Shown here in pieces: positions 8,021-17,251 of a DNA stretch of 32,584 nucleotides. The notes under the pieces were generated by a model, which did no database searches, had not been told where the DNA came from, and saw nothing but the letters and a program-made list of their open reading frames with translations. The DNA is from Calothrix rhizosoleniae SC01 (GTDB lineage Bacteria > Cyanobacteriota > Cyanobacteriia > Cyanobacteriales > Nostocaceae), in NCBI RefSeq assembly GCF_900185595.1, contig NZ_FYBH01000341.1:1-32584 (forward strand), given 5' to 3'. Both the position numbers and the translations under genes were made by a program. The stretch's first letter is position 1. Every line of letters begins with the position of its first letter.

Positions 8021-8251
8021 ATGTTTGGTATCTTGATTGCACTATTCGTTATAGGTTGGGTTACTGCGGCGCTAATTGGTACTCAGGCTTACTTCTTGGG
8101 TGAACAAAGGAAGCCCATCCACGAACGTAACTGGGGTTCTGACTCCTTTGATAAATTAGCGAAGTCCATTACAGGAAGAGAAACAAGTTATGGCGATCGC
8201 GAACCTGGATATAGAATAGGTGCTTATGCTAGCAATGGTATATCCAACTAA
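8021..8251 (+). CDS. Small single-helix thylakoid-type protein, possibly Psb35-like
   Basis: The 76-aa product has one N-terminal membrane helix (FGILIALFVIGWVTAALIG, residues 2-20). A conserved TQAYFLGEQRKPIHERNW segment follows, with a polar tail to the end. Small cyanobacterial proteins with this pattern are associated with photosystem II assembly, and Psb35 is my best match from memory, so the name is tentative. The open frame extends upstream to 7778, but that extension is low-complexity spacer. ATG 8021 is preceded by AAAAGGA at about 8004-8010 and begins directly at the helix, so I use that start. A strong terminator follows 30 bp after the stop, so it is a monocistronic unit. Confidence 0.8.
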   Translation: MFGILIALFVIGWVTAALIGTQAYFLGEQRKPIHERNWGSDSFDKLAKSITGRETSYGDREPGYRIGAYASNGISN

Positions 8252-8280
8252 GCAAAATTTGGAAAAAGGACAGGTTTTTA

Positions 8281-8308
8281 GCCCCCGGCTATTTGCTGGG
8301 GGTTTTTT
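8281..8308 (+). terminator. Rho-independent terminator
   Basis: CCCCCGGC and GCTGGGGG pair around a short TATTT loop, followed by TTTTTT. It ends the small membrane protein gene. Confidence 0.9.
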
Positions 8309-8435
8309 CATGGATATTTTGTGAACAAGAAGCATGGGGAATATCTCGTCTTTCCTACCGTGGATTGAAGGGTCACAAGGATCACAATCTCCACAACATC
8401 CCCCTGCTCCCCTTCCCCCTGCTATCCTGCCTCTT

Positions 8436-10025
8436 TTACAGGGGACGATAAACGCGATAATTGACTTGAGGGAAGATATTATCTATGTATTCGACCTTTT
8501 CTAACCAACCACTATCAATTTTGCCAATTTTAATATCTTCATACAGTTTATTAAACCGCATTAAGTGCGATCGCGTGCGTCTAACTGCATAGGGAACCAT
8601 AGTTCCAGTACGCATAATAAAAGCCCAGTCAGAAGATTGTGCTAAAAGTAATTCCCTGGCTGCTTGGTTGAGAGCCTTCAATTCCAAATCATCTGCGGCT
8701 TCCCGTTGAGATATTTCAATCATTCGTTCTGCCGCTTTATGGAGATGGGGGTAAACCCATGTATTCGTCTCATTTAACCAATACTCATGAAAACCCTTGT
8801 AACCCCAACTAGATTGAGAAGGACGACAGACTTGCTGACTGGTATTACCACGTAAATAATCCGCTAAATGGGTCATATCGTATGTACCTTGGTCATACCA
8901 AGACTTGCGGAACAGATAATCAATAAACCAAGGTCCTTCATACCACCAATGTCCAAATAATTCCGCATCATAGGGCGACACAATAATTGGTGGACGCTGC
9001 ATTACATGATGGAGATGCTCAACTTGACGTTCCCGATTATACATAAAGTTGGCAGCGTGCTCCGCAGATTTTTCCTTTGCCCAATAGGGGTCATACAGAG
9101 CTTTGTCAGCTAAACCTAAACCACGACCAGTAATTTTATGATACTTAATCCCCGTATTTTTACGCTGGCCATTAGGCATAATGTAGGGCTTAATGTATTC
9201 GTATTCAGCTTCCCAACCCAAGTCTTTATAAAATTCCCGATATTCAGCAGCACCAGGATAACCCACTTCCGATGACCATACCTGCTGAGAAGATTCATGA
9301 TCCCTCCCGAAAGCTGCTACCCCTGTTTCCGTAAATATAGGGGCATAGGTGCCAAATCGGGGACGAGGACGGGCATAAAGAATACCATGTCCGTCGGTGA
9401 GGAAATAGCGCAAACCTGCATCGGCTAGCATTCTCTCCAATTCTTCATAATAAGCACATTCTGGTAGCCAAATTCCCCTTGGTGGTATCCCAAAAGTTTG
9501 CTCGTAGTGTTCACAGGCTACCTGAATTTGTGCCCACACAGCTTGGGGATACATCTTCATCAGTGGTAAGTAGCCGTGGGTTGCGCCGCAGGTAATAATT
9601 TCTAGGTTATTCGAGTCTTGGAATCTCTTAAAAGCTGTAACCAAGTCCCCTTGATAACGCTCCCACATTTTTCTGGTGGTATTAAATTCGGAAGCGTAAT
9701 GTTCTGCTAAGTATTTGAGATGACCATTTTGAGCATGATGTTCAATTTCTAATTCTGTAAGTTCTTCCAGTTTTGATAAATGTTCACTGTACCGTTCTTG
9801 CAGCAGAGGATCGCGCAGCATGGACACTAGGGGTGGTGTCATGCTCATGGTAATTTTAAAGTCAATTCCGTCTCGTTTTAACCCCTCAAATACCTGTAGT
9901 AAAGGTATATAAGTTTCTGTAATTGCTTCATAAAGCCATTCTTCCTCCAACACATAGTCACTTTCTGGGTGACGAACAAAGGGTAGATGTGCGTGGAGTA
10001 CAAGCGCAAGGTAGCCTATAGCCAT
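8436..10025 (-). CDS. GH57 family 1,4-alpha-glucan branching enzyme
   Basis: The 529-aa product has the hallmarks of glycoside hydrolase family 57 branching enzymes, which create alpha-1,6 branches in glycogen. Conserved region 1 is HAHLPF at residues 11-16. The expected nucleophile is E189 in GIWLPECAYY, and the expected acid is D353 in SPYDAELFGHWWYEGP. The C-terminal helical part includes WGYKGFHEYWLNETNTWVYP. The length fits the Thermus/Thermococcus-type branching enzymes. It is a soluble cytoplasmic enzyme. The ATG at 10025 gives MAIGYLALVLHAHLPF, with the catalytic barrel starting at once. It stands alone: downstream is a heptamer-rich spacer, and upstream a 360-bp spacer holds another repeat. 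A related GH57 amylase activity cannot be excluded from sequence alone. Confidence 0.88.
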   Translation of the reverse strand: MAIGYLALVLHAHLPFVRHPESDYVLEEEWLYEAITETYIPLLQVFEGLKRDGIDFKITMSMTPPLVSMLRDPLLQERYSEHLSKLEELTELEIEHHAQNGHLKYLAEHYASEFNTTRKMWERYQGDLVTAFKRFQDSNNLEIITCGATHGYLPLMKMYPQAVWAQIQVACEHYEQTFGIPPRGIWLPECAYYEELERMLADAGLRYFLTDGHGILYARPRPRFGTYAPIFTETGVAAFGRDHESSQQVWSSEVGYPGAAEYREFYKDLGWEAEYEYIKPYIMPNGQRKNTGIKYHKITGRGLGLADKALYDPYWAKEKSAEHAANFMYNRERQVEHLHHVMQRPPIIVSPYDAELFGHWWYEGPWFIDYLFRKSWYDQGTYDMTHLADYLRGNTSQQVCRPSQSSWGYKGFHEYWLNETNTWVYPHLHKAAERMIEISQREAADDLELKALNQAARELLLAQSSDWAFIMRTGTMVPYAVRRTRSHLMRFNKLYEDIKIGKIDSGWLEKVEYIDNIFPQVNYRVYRPL

Positions 10026-10387
10026 AGTAATTCCGAGATAGTACCGTATTAAATTGAAATTTGGGGGTTAGCCAGAAATTAACAATATTTTAAGACTTTC
10101 TGGGAATAGTAGCGGGATGTGAATCAACATATTTCGGGACTTTGATTTCAAAAAGTAACCAATCCCTTAGGAATGGAGGCTCACAAGGGTAATACCATTT
10201 TAGATTTTAGATTTTAAATTTTGGATTGTGAAAGAGTTACTACATAAGCTTTTATTTCTTTCCATCTGTGGCAATCATTTTCCAAATTGGTATAAGTTTT
10301 TAACATTTCGGTTGAGGCTAGACTTGGGAGATGGGAAGACGGTAGGAAGATAGACTATTACCAATTAGACCTTATTTTTGTCAGATA
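10026..10387. other. Intergenic region with a third repeat bearing ATACCATT/AATTGGTAT ends
   Basis: Positions 10192-10293 start ATACCATTTTAGATTTT and end CCAAATTGGTAT, matching the termini of the elements at 1181 and 7543. The interior is different (TTTTGGATTGTGAAAG). Divergent promoters for the genes on both sides must lie here, but I cannot point to boxes. Confidence 0.55.
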
Positions 10388-13300
10388 ATGGCTAAACAAA
10401 TAAATTCCCATCCCAAGTTATATGGTTTACTGATTGGTATTGATTGCTATCCACCCCATCTCTTGTCATTGGCAGGGAGTGTAAGTGATATTAACTATGT
10501 AGAAGAATTTCTCCTGCGTCAACCCCAAAAACCCACAAAGATTTTTAAATTAACCGCTTCTAATCCAAATCCAGATACACTGCAACCTGGTGAAGTACCG
10601 AAGCCCACGGAAGCAGAATCACAGTTACCCACTTACAAGAATATTGTCACCCAGTTCCATAAACTTACAGAAACCGCAGCACCAGGGGACTTAGTATATA
10701 TCCAATATTCAGGTCATGGAGGTCGTGCTAAAACGAATTATCCCCATATTAAGGGAGAAAATGACATTGATGAAGGACTTATTCCCGTTGATATTGGTAC
10801 TAGTGAAGGACAATATCTGCGTGATTTGGAATTAGCAACACTGCTCAAAAGAATGGTGGATAAGGGGTTAGTTGTTACCCTGGTGTTGGATTGCTGTCAT
10901 TCTGGTGGTACAGTGCGAGGAAAATACGCAGACATTCGCGGTTTAGATACCATTGATCAAATTCCCAGACCACTATCAAACCTGGTGGCTTCTCAGTCAG
11001 AATTAGCTGCAAATTGGTTGTCTTTAAAACCAAAAGAGGTAAAAAATGCAGTCATCACTCGTAAGGCAACAGCTGTTGCAAGTATGCTACCAGAAGTCAA
11101 AGGATATGTATTATTAGCTGCTTGTAGACCTTCGGAATCTGCTTGGGAATATACTATTGATGGCAAACAACGTAATGGTGCCCTGACTTATTGGTTGTTG
11201 GATACTTTAAATCAACCAATGCCGGGAATGACCTACAAAATGGTACACGATCGCATTAGTGCCAAAATCAAAACTCTGTTTCCCCAACAAACACCCATGC
11301 TTATGGGTGAAGGCGATCGCGTAGTATTTGGTAACCAATATGTCCACACTGAATATGCAGTTAATGTCATGCAGGTGAAGGTGAAGGGAAACATCACTAA
11401 AGTAGAGTTGGATGCTGGACAAGCACAGGGTCTGCGTAAAGGTGCAGAATTGGCGATTTATCCTCGTGGTTTAACTAGTTTTCGCAATACTCAGGAACGA
11501 TTGGCTCTAGTAGAAATTACGGAGTTAAAGGGAGCAAATTGTTGGGCAGACGTAACCACAATGCTGCAACCTGAATCAGTAATTGAACAAGGAGCCCAGG
11601 CTGTACTAACCTCTGCACCAGTCAAGTTGGTGAAGAAAGTACAGTTACTACAAGATCAGGATTTACCCTTAGAAAGAAATGCAGCTTTGCAAGCTGTGCA
11701 GGTGGCATTAACTGGTAACGGTTGGCTGGAATTAGTGGGTCTAGAGGAAGCTGCTGATTATCAGATAGATGTGAAAAAAATTACTTCCATCACAGATGCA
11801 GAAACATATCGTGTAGGGATTGACGAGGTAATTTATGAAATATGCGATCGCACCGGTGCACCTATTGTCCTTCGACCTGTGATCAGGGTGAGAGACAACA
11901 ATGCAGCTGAAACGGTAGTCAAGCGGTTAGTACATTTGGCTAAGTATCAAGGGATACAGGAATTGGATAACCATGATGGTAGTTCACCTTTGAGGGGGAA
12001 AGTAGTCATCGAATTGCTGGGGACACAGAAAGATTATGCATCAGGAGACGCAATTCAACCAGAGCCATTTGCTGACCTCAATGATCCAGAAATGAAAGCA
12101 GGGGAGCACTTATTCCTGAAAATTCACAACAACTATTCCGATATAATTAATGTTGCAGTCCTAGATTTGGGATCTGATTGGGCTATAGAACAAATATCCC
12201 CCCAAACTAGCCAGTTCACAGCTATCGACCCCGGACAAGAGGAATTCATCCCGATGAATATGAGCCTTCTTGAGGGAGAATATGAAGGAGAGGATATTTT
12301 CAAGGTTTTTGCAACCATTGGAATGGCTAACTTCCGTTGGTTGGAATTACCACCCCTAGACCAACCGATTCTTCCACCAGAAGCGAGAGGGGTATCAAGA
12401 AGCGATGGTGCTTTAGATAAATTATTGATGATGTTTGCTGCGGAACAGCCACCCACTCGCAAAGCTAACCCAATGGCTTTTCCCAGTCGTGAGTGGACGA
12501 CAGTGCAAGTTAGAGTTAGGGTGAAGGGCGATGAACCAACTGAGGGTAAACCCAACCAATCAAGCTCCTCAACTCGTGAGAAAATCCTCATTTTGATAGC
12601 CAATCCCCAAAGGAATTTCCAGCTATCCTCGAAAACAAGTGATATTGCTGGAAAAATATGGCGTTCAGCCAGCAGCGATAAATTTCAACTGGAACAAAGA
12701 GAAGTTGTAAGTACCCAAGATGTGCAAAACATTTTGTCAGAAGTGCAGCCCAGGATTGTTCATTTTTGCGGACAAGGAAATGGGAGTCAGGGACTACTTT
12801 TGCAGGATAATGAGGGACAACTAGTAAGTAGGGAAGCGATCGCAAACTTATTTCAGCAGTTTGCCAATGGGGTAGAGTGTGTACTGTTTAATGGTTGCTA
12901 TTCTCAAGTACAGACTGAAGCCCTTGGACAATATATCAACTATGTGATTAGTATGGGTGAGGATTTTCGAGGTGATGCTGCGATCGCTTTTACAGTTGGT
13001 TTTTATCAAGCACTAGGTTCTGGAAAGACAATCGAATCTGCTTACAAATTGGGTTGCGATTGTATTCAATTAGAAATTAAGTTAAGGACACCAACATTAC
13101 CTGAGGAATACAAACCTGTGTGGCTGAAAAAACCGGATTCAGAGCTAACATGGGAAGAATTTATTCAGAAGTTAGTACAGATTGAGGAATTGGTAAATTC
13201 AGCCTCGGAATTACCAGCAGCAACAAAAGACAAGTCACTCAGGTATTTGTTAGCTGCACAGGAAGAAGCACAGGCTACTGAACCAGATAAAGAGTTTGCA

Positions 13301-13435
13301 GCCTCTAATCTCAAACGGGTGGCTGAAACATTAAAAAATGTTACCGAAACCGTGACTTCAACTCAGACTTTATGGGGAAATGTGGAGCCAATATTATTAC
13401 AATTGAATAATTGGCTAAAGGTTGATGTATCTTAG
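10388..13435 (+). CDS. Orthocaspase (C14-type) with DUF4384-like and degenerate CHAT-like domains
   Basis: This is a 1015-aa multidomain protease. The caspase-like domain covers about residues 10-315: KLYGLLIGIDCY, the catalytic His H110 in YSGHGGR, and the catalytic Cys in LDCCHSGG (C170 by analogy with metacaspase DSCHSG). The middle, about 575-650, contains HLFLKIHNNYSDIINVAVLDLGSDW, which looks like DUF4384. A second caspase-like/CHAT-like domain spans about 735-900 (KILILIANPQRNF, VHFCGQG, LFNGCYS, AIAFTVGFYQAL). There the usual GHG histidine is Gln at residue 796, while the NGC cysteine C837 remains, so this domain is probably inactive as a protease. A roughly 60-residue helical tail (ATEPDKEFAASNLKRVAETL) ends the protein. 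Such proteins cleave after basic residues and are linked to stress and conflict responses. No partner gene is adjacent. Confidence 0.85.
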   Translation: MAKQINSHPKLYGLLIGIDCYPPHLLSLAGSVSDINYVEEFLLRQPQKPTKIFKLTASNPNPDTLQPGEVPKPTEAESQLPTYKNIVTQFHKLTETAAPGDLVYIQYSGHGGRAKTNYPHIKGENDIDEGLIPVDIGTSEGQYLRDLELATLLKRMVDKGLVVTLVLDCCHSGGTVRGKYADIRGLDTIDQIPRPLSNLVASQSELAANWLSLKPKEVKNAVITRKATAVASMLPEVKGYVLLAACRPSESAWEYTIDGKQRNGALTYWLLDTLNQPMPGMTYKMVHDRISAKIKTLFPQQTPMLMGEGDRVVFGNQYVHTEYAVNVMQVKVKGNITKVELDAGQAQGLRKGAELAIYPRGLTSFRNTQERLALVEITELKGANCWADVTTMLQPESVIEQGAQAVLTSAPVKLVKKVQLLQDQDLPLERNAALQAVQVALTGNGWLELVGLEEAADYQIDVKKITSITDAETYRVGIDEVIYEICDRTGAPIVLRPVIRVRDNNAAETVVKRLVHLAKYQGIQELDNHDGSSPLRGKVVIELLGTQKDYASGDAIQPEPFADLNDPEMKAGEHLFLKIHNNYSDIINVAVLDLGSDWAIEQISPQTSQFTAIDPGQEEFIPMNMSLLEGEYEGEDIFKVFATIGMANFRWLELPPLDQPILPPEARGVSRSDGALDKLLMMFAAEQPPTRKANPMAFPSREWTTVQVRVRVKGDEPTEGKPNQSSSSTREKILILIANPQRNFQLSSKTSDIAGKIWRSASSDKFQLEQREVVSTQDVQNILSEVQPRIVHFCGQGNGSQGLLLQDNEGQLVSREAIANLFQQFANGVECVLFNGCYSQVQTEALGQYINYVISMGEDFRGDAAIAFTVGFYQALGSGKTIESAYKLGCDCIQLEIKLRTPTLPEEYKPVWLKKPDSELTWEEFIQKLVQIEELVNSASELPAATKDKSLRYLLAAQEEAQATEPDKEFAASNLKRVAETLKNVTETVTSTQTLWGNVEPILLQLNNWLKVDVS

Positions 13436-13502
13436 ATTGTGACTCAGAAGTTCAAGCCCAAGCGATCGTTAAACATATTCCCTCACCTTGGGGGCTGTAT
13501 CT

Positions 13503-13838
13503 TTAACTAACCGCATAAGGGGTAAATTGGCGTTTAAAAGAGGAATGAAAACCCAGAACTATATCTGAAGTTGGCACACCTATCTCCACCAACCTTTCGG
13601 CTATAGAGTCTTCAGTCCCATTATATTGAATCCAAATTTTGCCATCTTGAATATCAAAGTGCATCACAGGACCAAATACCCGCTTATCTCCTTGCCAACC
13701 AACATAAGCCAGTTGATAATGGTCATGTTCCCTATCAAATATTAGCTCTGCCTTCACTGTATCCGTGGTAGTTGCTATTTGAGCGTGTTCTGTCAAAATT
13801 TGCTTGACAAATTGCCGATATTGTTCTATTCGATCCAT
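13503..13838 (-). CDS. xisI: XisI family protein
   Basis: The 111-aa product has the XisI pattern: MDRIEQYRQFVKQILTEHA, then DREHDHYQLAYVGWQGDKRVFGPVMHFDI, IWIQYNGTEDSIAERLVEIGVP and DIVLGFHSSFKR. XisI and XisH were first found as factors controlling excision of the fdxN element during heterocyst development in Anabaena. Many genomic copies are unlinked to any such element, and their role is unknown. The gene overlaps the end of xisH by 13 bp, the usual arrangement. The start at 13838 gives a normal-length protein. It looks intact, unlike its partner. Confidence 0.9.
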   Translation of the reverse strand: MDRIEQYRQFVKQILTEHAQIATTTDTVKAELIFDREHDHYQLAYVGWQGDKRVFGPVMHFDIQDGKIWIQYNGTEDSIAERLVEIGVPTSDIVLGFHSSFKRQFTPYAVS

Positions 13839-14252
13839 TGCTTAATCTCCTCCAATTTAGGATCGTAAATCATCAATTTGACTTGGTAACGTCTAAGAGC
13901 GCGTTGGATGAAATCAAGCTGAAAAAAATCCTGATAGGTTTCAGTGGGAATGGCTAAGTAAACAATTCGGTCTGGTTCTTGTTCTTCAAGTGCTTGATTA
14001 TAGTTGAGATATTGCCCCAGTGCAGTATGAAATGCGCTGATATCTGAGTCTCCAATAAAGCTTTTAATTTCTACAGCAATTTTTTCTGAATCTCGTTCTG
14101 CGGCGATGGCACTTTCAGCAGCCAAATCAATTTGTAATTTCACTGCTGAGCTAATGCGTATTGTGAGAGGATGTGAGAGGATCATGAGTGATCTTCCATC
14201 CTTCTTTTATTAAAGCATTTTTAACCTGTTGATGGAAAACGTCTTTAGCCAT
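13826..14252 (-). pseudogene. xisH: xisH disrupted by a 10-bp tandem duplication
   Basis: XisH is a nuclease-fold partner of XisI. The natural start appears to be ATG 14252, giving MAKDVFHQQVKNALIKEGWK then ITHDPLT. The frame then breaks: TCCTCTCACA (minus strand) is present twice in tandem at 14162-14181, and the original frame reaches a stop 6 codons later. Removing one copy restores HDPLTIRISSAVKLQIDLAAE and the whole family pattern, including IAVEIKSFIGDSDISAFHTALGQY, with 138 residues in total. The 3' part can still be read from an ATG at 14185 as a 119-aa product lacking the first helix. Whether that product works is unknown. A sequencing error is possible, but a precise 10-bp tandem duplication looks like replication slippage. 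Confidence 0.85.
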
Positions 14253-14443
14253 TGTGGATGCTTTTCATCCAGATTGTAGTTAATTTTATTATATTGTCCT
14301 GATCATGGTTTTTGCATTGTGCAGTTTCCCCTACTCCTCTTGATTGAGGGAGACACTAGAATAAAAATGTAAAATATATTTGATACCCTTCTTTCCCCTT
14401 AACTCCTAGCAATCTATTTTCAAGCTCCTATTGAAATAAAACC

Positions 14444-14947
14444 ATGACTAATTTTGCTAATGATGGCATCCGTTCCTATAGCCAAGAAGATGTGCAGCAA
14501 ATTCTCCAATTAGCGATCGCTCGCCAAGCTAATGATACAGATAAAGAGTTTTCTTATCAACAGCTGTTAGAAATTGCCACTGAGTTAAATATTCCTCTAG
14601 ATTCTCTACAAATAGCAGAAAGGGAATGGGTAGATCAACGGGGAGAAATGCAAAAACGCCAGGAATTTAACTCACATCGTGTGGGAAGCTTTAAAAAGCG
14701 GTTGGGTAAATATGCGATCGTCAATACCTTACTGCTAGTGCTAGATTTGATTGGTGGTGGCGGACTTTCTTGGTCCCTCTATGTTCTCATAATTTGGGGT
14801 ATTGGGGTCGGTTTAGATGCTTGGAACAGCCTACAAACCCAAGGAGAAGACTATGAAATGGCTTTTCAGAAATGGAATCGCAACCGTCAAATTAAAAGTT
14901 CATTCAACAACTTAGTAGATAAATTCCTGAAAGCAACTTCAACCTAG
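14444..14947 (+). CDS. 2TM domain protein
   Basis: The 167-aa product has a soluble, helical N-terminus (about 1-80: SYSQEDVQQILQLAIARQA, then FSYQQLLEIATELNI). Two close membrane helices follow at about 88-123 (YAIVNTLLLVLDLIGGGG and WSLYVLIIWGIGVGL), with a basic C-terminal region after them. This matches small cyanobacterial proteins with a 2TM domain. The function is unknown. The N-terminal helix pattern could bind a partner or nucleic acid, but that is speculation. It stands alone between spacers. The ATG at 14444 lies about 10 bp after AATAAAACC, with no strong ribosome-binding site. Confidence 0.75.
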   Translation: MTNFANDGIRSYSQEDVQQILQLAIARQANDTDKEFSYQQLLEIATELNIPLDSLQIAEREWVDQRGEMQKRQEFNSHRVGSFKKRLGKYAIVNTLLLVLDLIGGGGLSWSLYVLIIWGIGVGLDAWNSLQTQGEDYEMAFQKWNRNRQIKSSFNNLVDKFLKATST

Positions 14948-14984
14948 ATCATGGATTTCCGGATGACACGGTTCTGTGTAATCT

Positions 14985-15062
14985 GTGACTGAAAAAGCAA
15001 AGGATACAAGCCCCCAAATTTATTTGTCTCAGCTCCCCTTTCCCCCTTGCTCCCTGCTCCCC
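14985..15062. repeat. Dispersed GGATACAAGCCCCC motif followed by a CCCTGCT heptamer run
   Basis: GGATACAAGCCCCCAAATTT begins near 15002 and is followed by a C-rich heptamer tract. The same junction in reverse ends the window at about 32540-32584. Related motifs lie near 4041, 7727 and 29350. Confidence 0.6.
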
Positions 15063-15070
15063 TGCTTCCT

Positions 15071-15403
15071 TTACACGTATCTGTGCAATCTGTGTAATCG
15101 GTACAATCTGTGATAGACGACTGCTCCGGTATTAATCAGCAAGCAAGTCATTGCTAGGGATAACAAAATGAATGTGGGAGCCATCACCACCCCAACTGCA
15201 AACCAGCTATATACGTGCAACACCATCACAAATGCAAAAATACAAGCAATCCGGGCTGCTTGACATATTTGATGAAATGGGCGACGCAGCACTACTAAAA
15301 TCATCGTCACCAATGTCGTAATTAAATTTGCTGGTACCAGAAAGGCACAAATAGCAATACAGTTGGAACGGGAAAATTCAGCTAAGGCGTTGAATTCGAG
15401 CAT
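15071..15403 (-). CDS. Hypothetical small membrane protein
   Basis: I do not recognise the family. The 110-aa product has three hydrophobic segments (about 15-38, 50-68 and 70-93; for example IACIFAFVMVLHVYSWFAVGV). It ends in an odd YHRLYRLHRLHRYV tail, coded by imperfect short repeats at 15073-15115. The N-terminus MLEFNALAEFSRSNC is not a signal peptide. The tail may be a recent extension caused by repeat drift. It is a single gene pointing towards the 2TM gene. Confidence 0.6.
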   Translation of the reverse strand: MLEFNALAEFSRSNCIAICAFLVPANLITTLVTMILVVLRRPFHQICQAARIACIFAFVMVLHVYSWFAVGVVMAPTFILLSLAMTCLLINTGAVVYHRLYRLHRLHRYV

Positions 15404-15692
15404 TTATAGTTTCAGTAATTTGCCAAATCTTATTAGTTTTTTTATCGTATTATTAAACAATTAAACATTAATCATCATATTACTTTAAAAACAGAATTAT
15501 AAATTAACAAATTAAAGAATTAAAAATATGTACCAATCATTAATGCTATTTGGGATCACCTGATCGCCACTATTGGACTTATTTATTTACGGTAAACCGA
15601 CTGTTAAGAGTACGTAAAAACCCTGCCAGCCCCAGTTTTATCTTGTTATAATAGGGGCATATAAGGAAATATATATACTGAAATTCAACTAT
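15404..15692. other. AT-rich intergenic region
   Basis: No gene is seen between the two minus-strand genes. Several TATAAT-like stretches are present but cannot be assigned. Confidence 0.5.
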
Positions 15693-15734
15693 GAAATTCC
15701 GCCTTGGATGTATTCACTCCAAGGCGGTAATTTT
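15693..15734 (-). terminator. Terminator of the DUF58 gene
   Basis: A perfect 10-bp stem, CCGCCTTGGA and TCCAAGGCGG, surrounds TGTATTCAC. AT-rich arms extend it (AAATT/AATTT). It sits directly after the stop of the minus-strand DUF58 gene. Confidence 0.75.
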
Positions 15735-15735
15735 G

Positions 15736-17061
15736 TTAAAGTAAATTTCTCGCCTTGAGTTGCAAATATTTATCTACTAATCCGTCAGAAATTTGATTGG
15801 CTGGTGCATCTATTACTAATACACCCTTTTGCTTTAACTGGGCAAAAGCCACTTGTCTTTGTGCTAGTAAATCTAAGGCTACTGCACGGCTATAGGCTTC
15901 TGTGATATCTGCGGTAAAAGTATGTGCTATCTGATCCACTAAAGGATCCCGTAAGGTGACGCAGAAGGGTAAGTAACGGGGTGTAAGTCTGGAAAGTGCT
16001 GCTAATAGTGACGCAGAAGCCGTTGCATCAACTATATCGGTAATAATTACTACTAAGGCTCGCCGGGTTTGCTGTTGGACAACATGAGTTACCGCCCCTA
16101 AATAGTCAGATTCCAATAGCACTGGTTGAATAGGTGTCAAGCGATCTATAAGGCTTGTTAAATGGTGTTCTCCCTTATCTGGGGGGAGCCAAGCGTGCAT
16201 TTGCCGATCAAATATACCCAAACCGACGTGATCGCCCCTTCTCATGCCTGTCATTGCCAAGGATAAAGCAGCATTCAGTCCCCAGTCAAATCTCTGTAAG
16301 CCATGTACCCTGGCTGTCATTAATCTGCCTCGATCCAGCAAAATTAATAAGGTTTGCTCTTGTTCTGGCTCTAGCACCCTAACTAGTGGGAGGGTATTAG
16401 TAGCACTGACTCGACGAGCAGTAGCTTTCCAATCTACAAATCGTAAATCATCACCGATTCGGTAGTTACGTAGTTCCGCAAACTCTGTTCCAATACCCAA
16501 TTGGCGGCGAAATTGACGCATGGCACCAGATGATTGTAATGTCAAACGGATAGACAGCGATCGCAATCCCACTAAATCTGGATACACCCAAACTTTCAAA
16601 CTCTGGGGAATCTGGCGATCGTCCCAGGCTAACCCCCAACTACCCAATTGTCTTACTTGAATATCTCCCCAAGGAAACTCTCCCCGTTTGGTTGGGTGGA
16701 CTGTATAATCTAATTCTTGAGTGCTATTACTGGGTACTGTAGCTGATAATACTGGTGTAGACACATTAAAACTACTGGGATAATAGTCACTGATTTGGAT
16801 AATGGCATTGGTATTAGCCGATTTTACTCGCAACACAACCAAGTTATCCCTACCAATGGATAATCGCGGTAGCAATTCCCTAGTTATCTCAACTCGATTG
16901 CGCCTCACCAACAGACCATCTACCACCATTAATATGAGTACTATGCCATCAAAAACCAGAGTTAAGTTGATACTGGTGGAAATATCAAAGAAAATAGCTG
17001 TAACCGGAGCGATCGCAATTCCCAATATCAATAAAAAATAAACTCGTATTGCTGGGATCAT
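15736..17061 (-). CDS. DUF58 domain protein (vWA-like, membrane-anchored)
   Basis: The product is about 441 aa. Two N-terminal membrane helices (VYFLLILGIAIAPVTAIFF and LTLVFDGIVLILMVVDGLL) precede a beta-rich region. The DUF58 signature RIGDDLRFVDWKATAR lies near residue 205, followed by a vWA-like LLILLDRGRLM segment. DUF58 proteins act with MoxR ATPases, encoded next to them, in chaperone-like complexes. Here the moxR upstream on the same strand is broken, so the protein may have lost its partner. A TTG at 17065-17067 could also start the frame; I prefer ATG 17061, which gives MIPAIRVYF. Confidence 0.88.
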   Translation of the reverse strand: MIPAIRVYFLLILGIAIAPVTAIFFDISTSINLTLVFDGIVLILMVVDGLLVRRNRVEITRELLPRLSIGRDNLVVLRVKSANTNAIIQISDYYPSSFNVSTPVLSATVPSNSTQELDYTVHPTKRGEFPWGDIQVRQLGSWGLAWDDRQIPQSLKVWVYPDLVGLRSLSIRLTLQSSGAMRQFRRQLGIGTEFAELRNYRIGDDLRFVDWKATARRVSATNTLPLVRVLEPEQEQTLLILLDRGRLMTARVHGLQRFDWGLNAALSLAMTGMRRGDHVGLGIFDRQMHAWLPPDKGEHHLTSLIDRLTPIQPVLLESDYLGAVTHVVQQQTRRALVVIITDIVDATASASLLAALSRLTPRYLPFCVTLRDPLVDQIAHTFTADITEAYSRAVALDLLAQRQVAFAQLKQKGVLVIDAPANQISDGLVDKYLQLKARNLL

Positions 17062-17251
17062 AATCAATTTTAATATTTATTAGGACTCATTATGAATACA
17101 TAAACTAATAGGAAAAAATCAGGTAAACCTCATCTACCTTGAGAACCGTAGTTTACTAACATGAATTTGGGATTGCTTCCTTACGTCGCAATGACACATC
17201 CAAATAATCATCAACTCCAGGTTTCAACATGGACGGGGTTTATTATTATTT

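Noticed and set aside
13503-14252. Active fdxN-element excision locus
   Set aside because: No recombinase gene (XisF-like) or element border is seen; stand-alone xisH/xisI pairs are common, and this xisH is broken.
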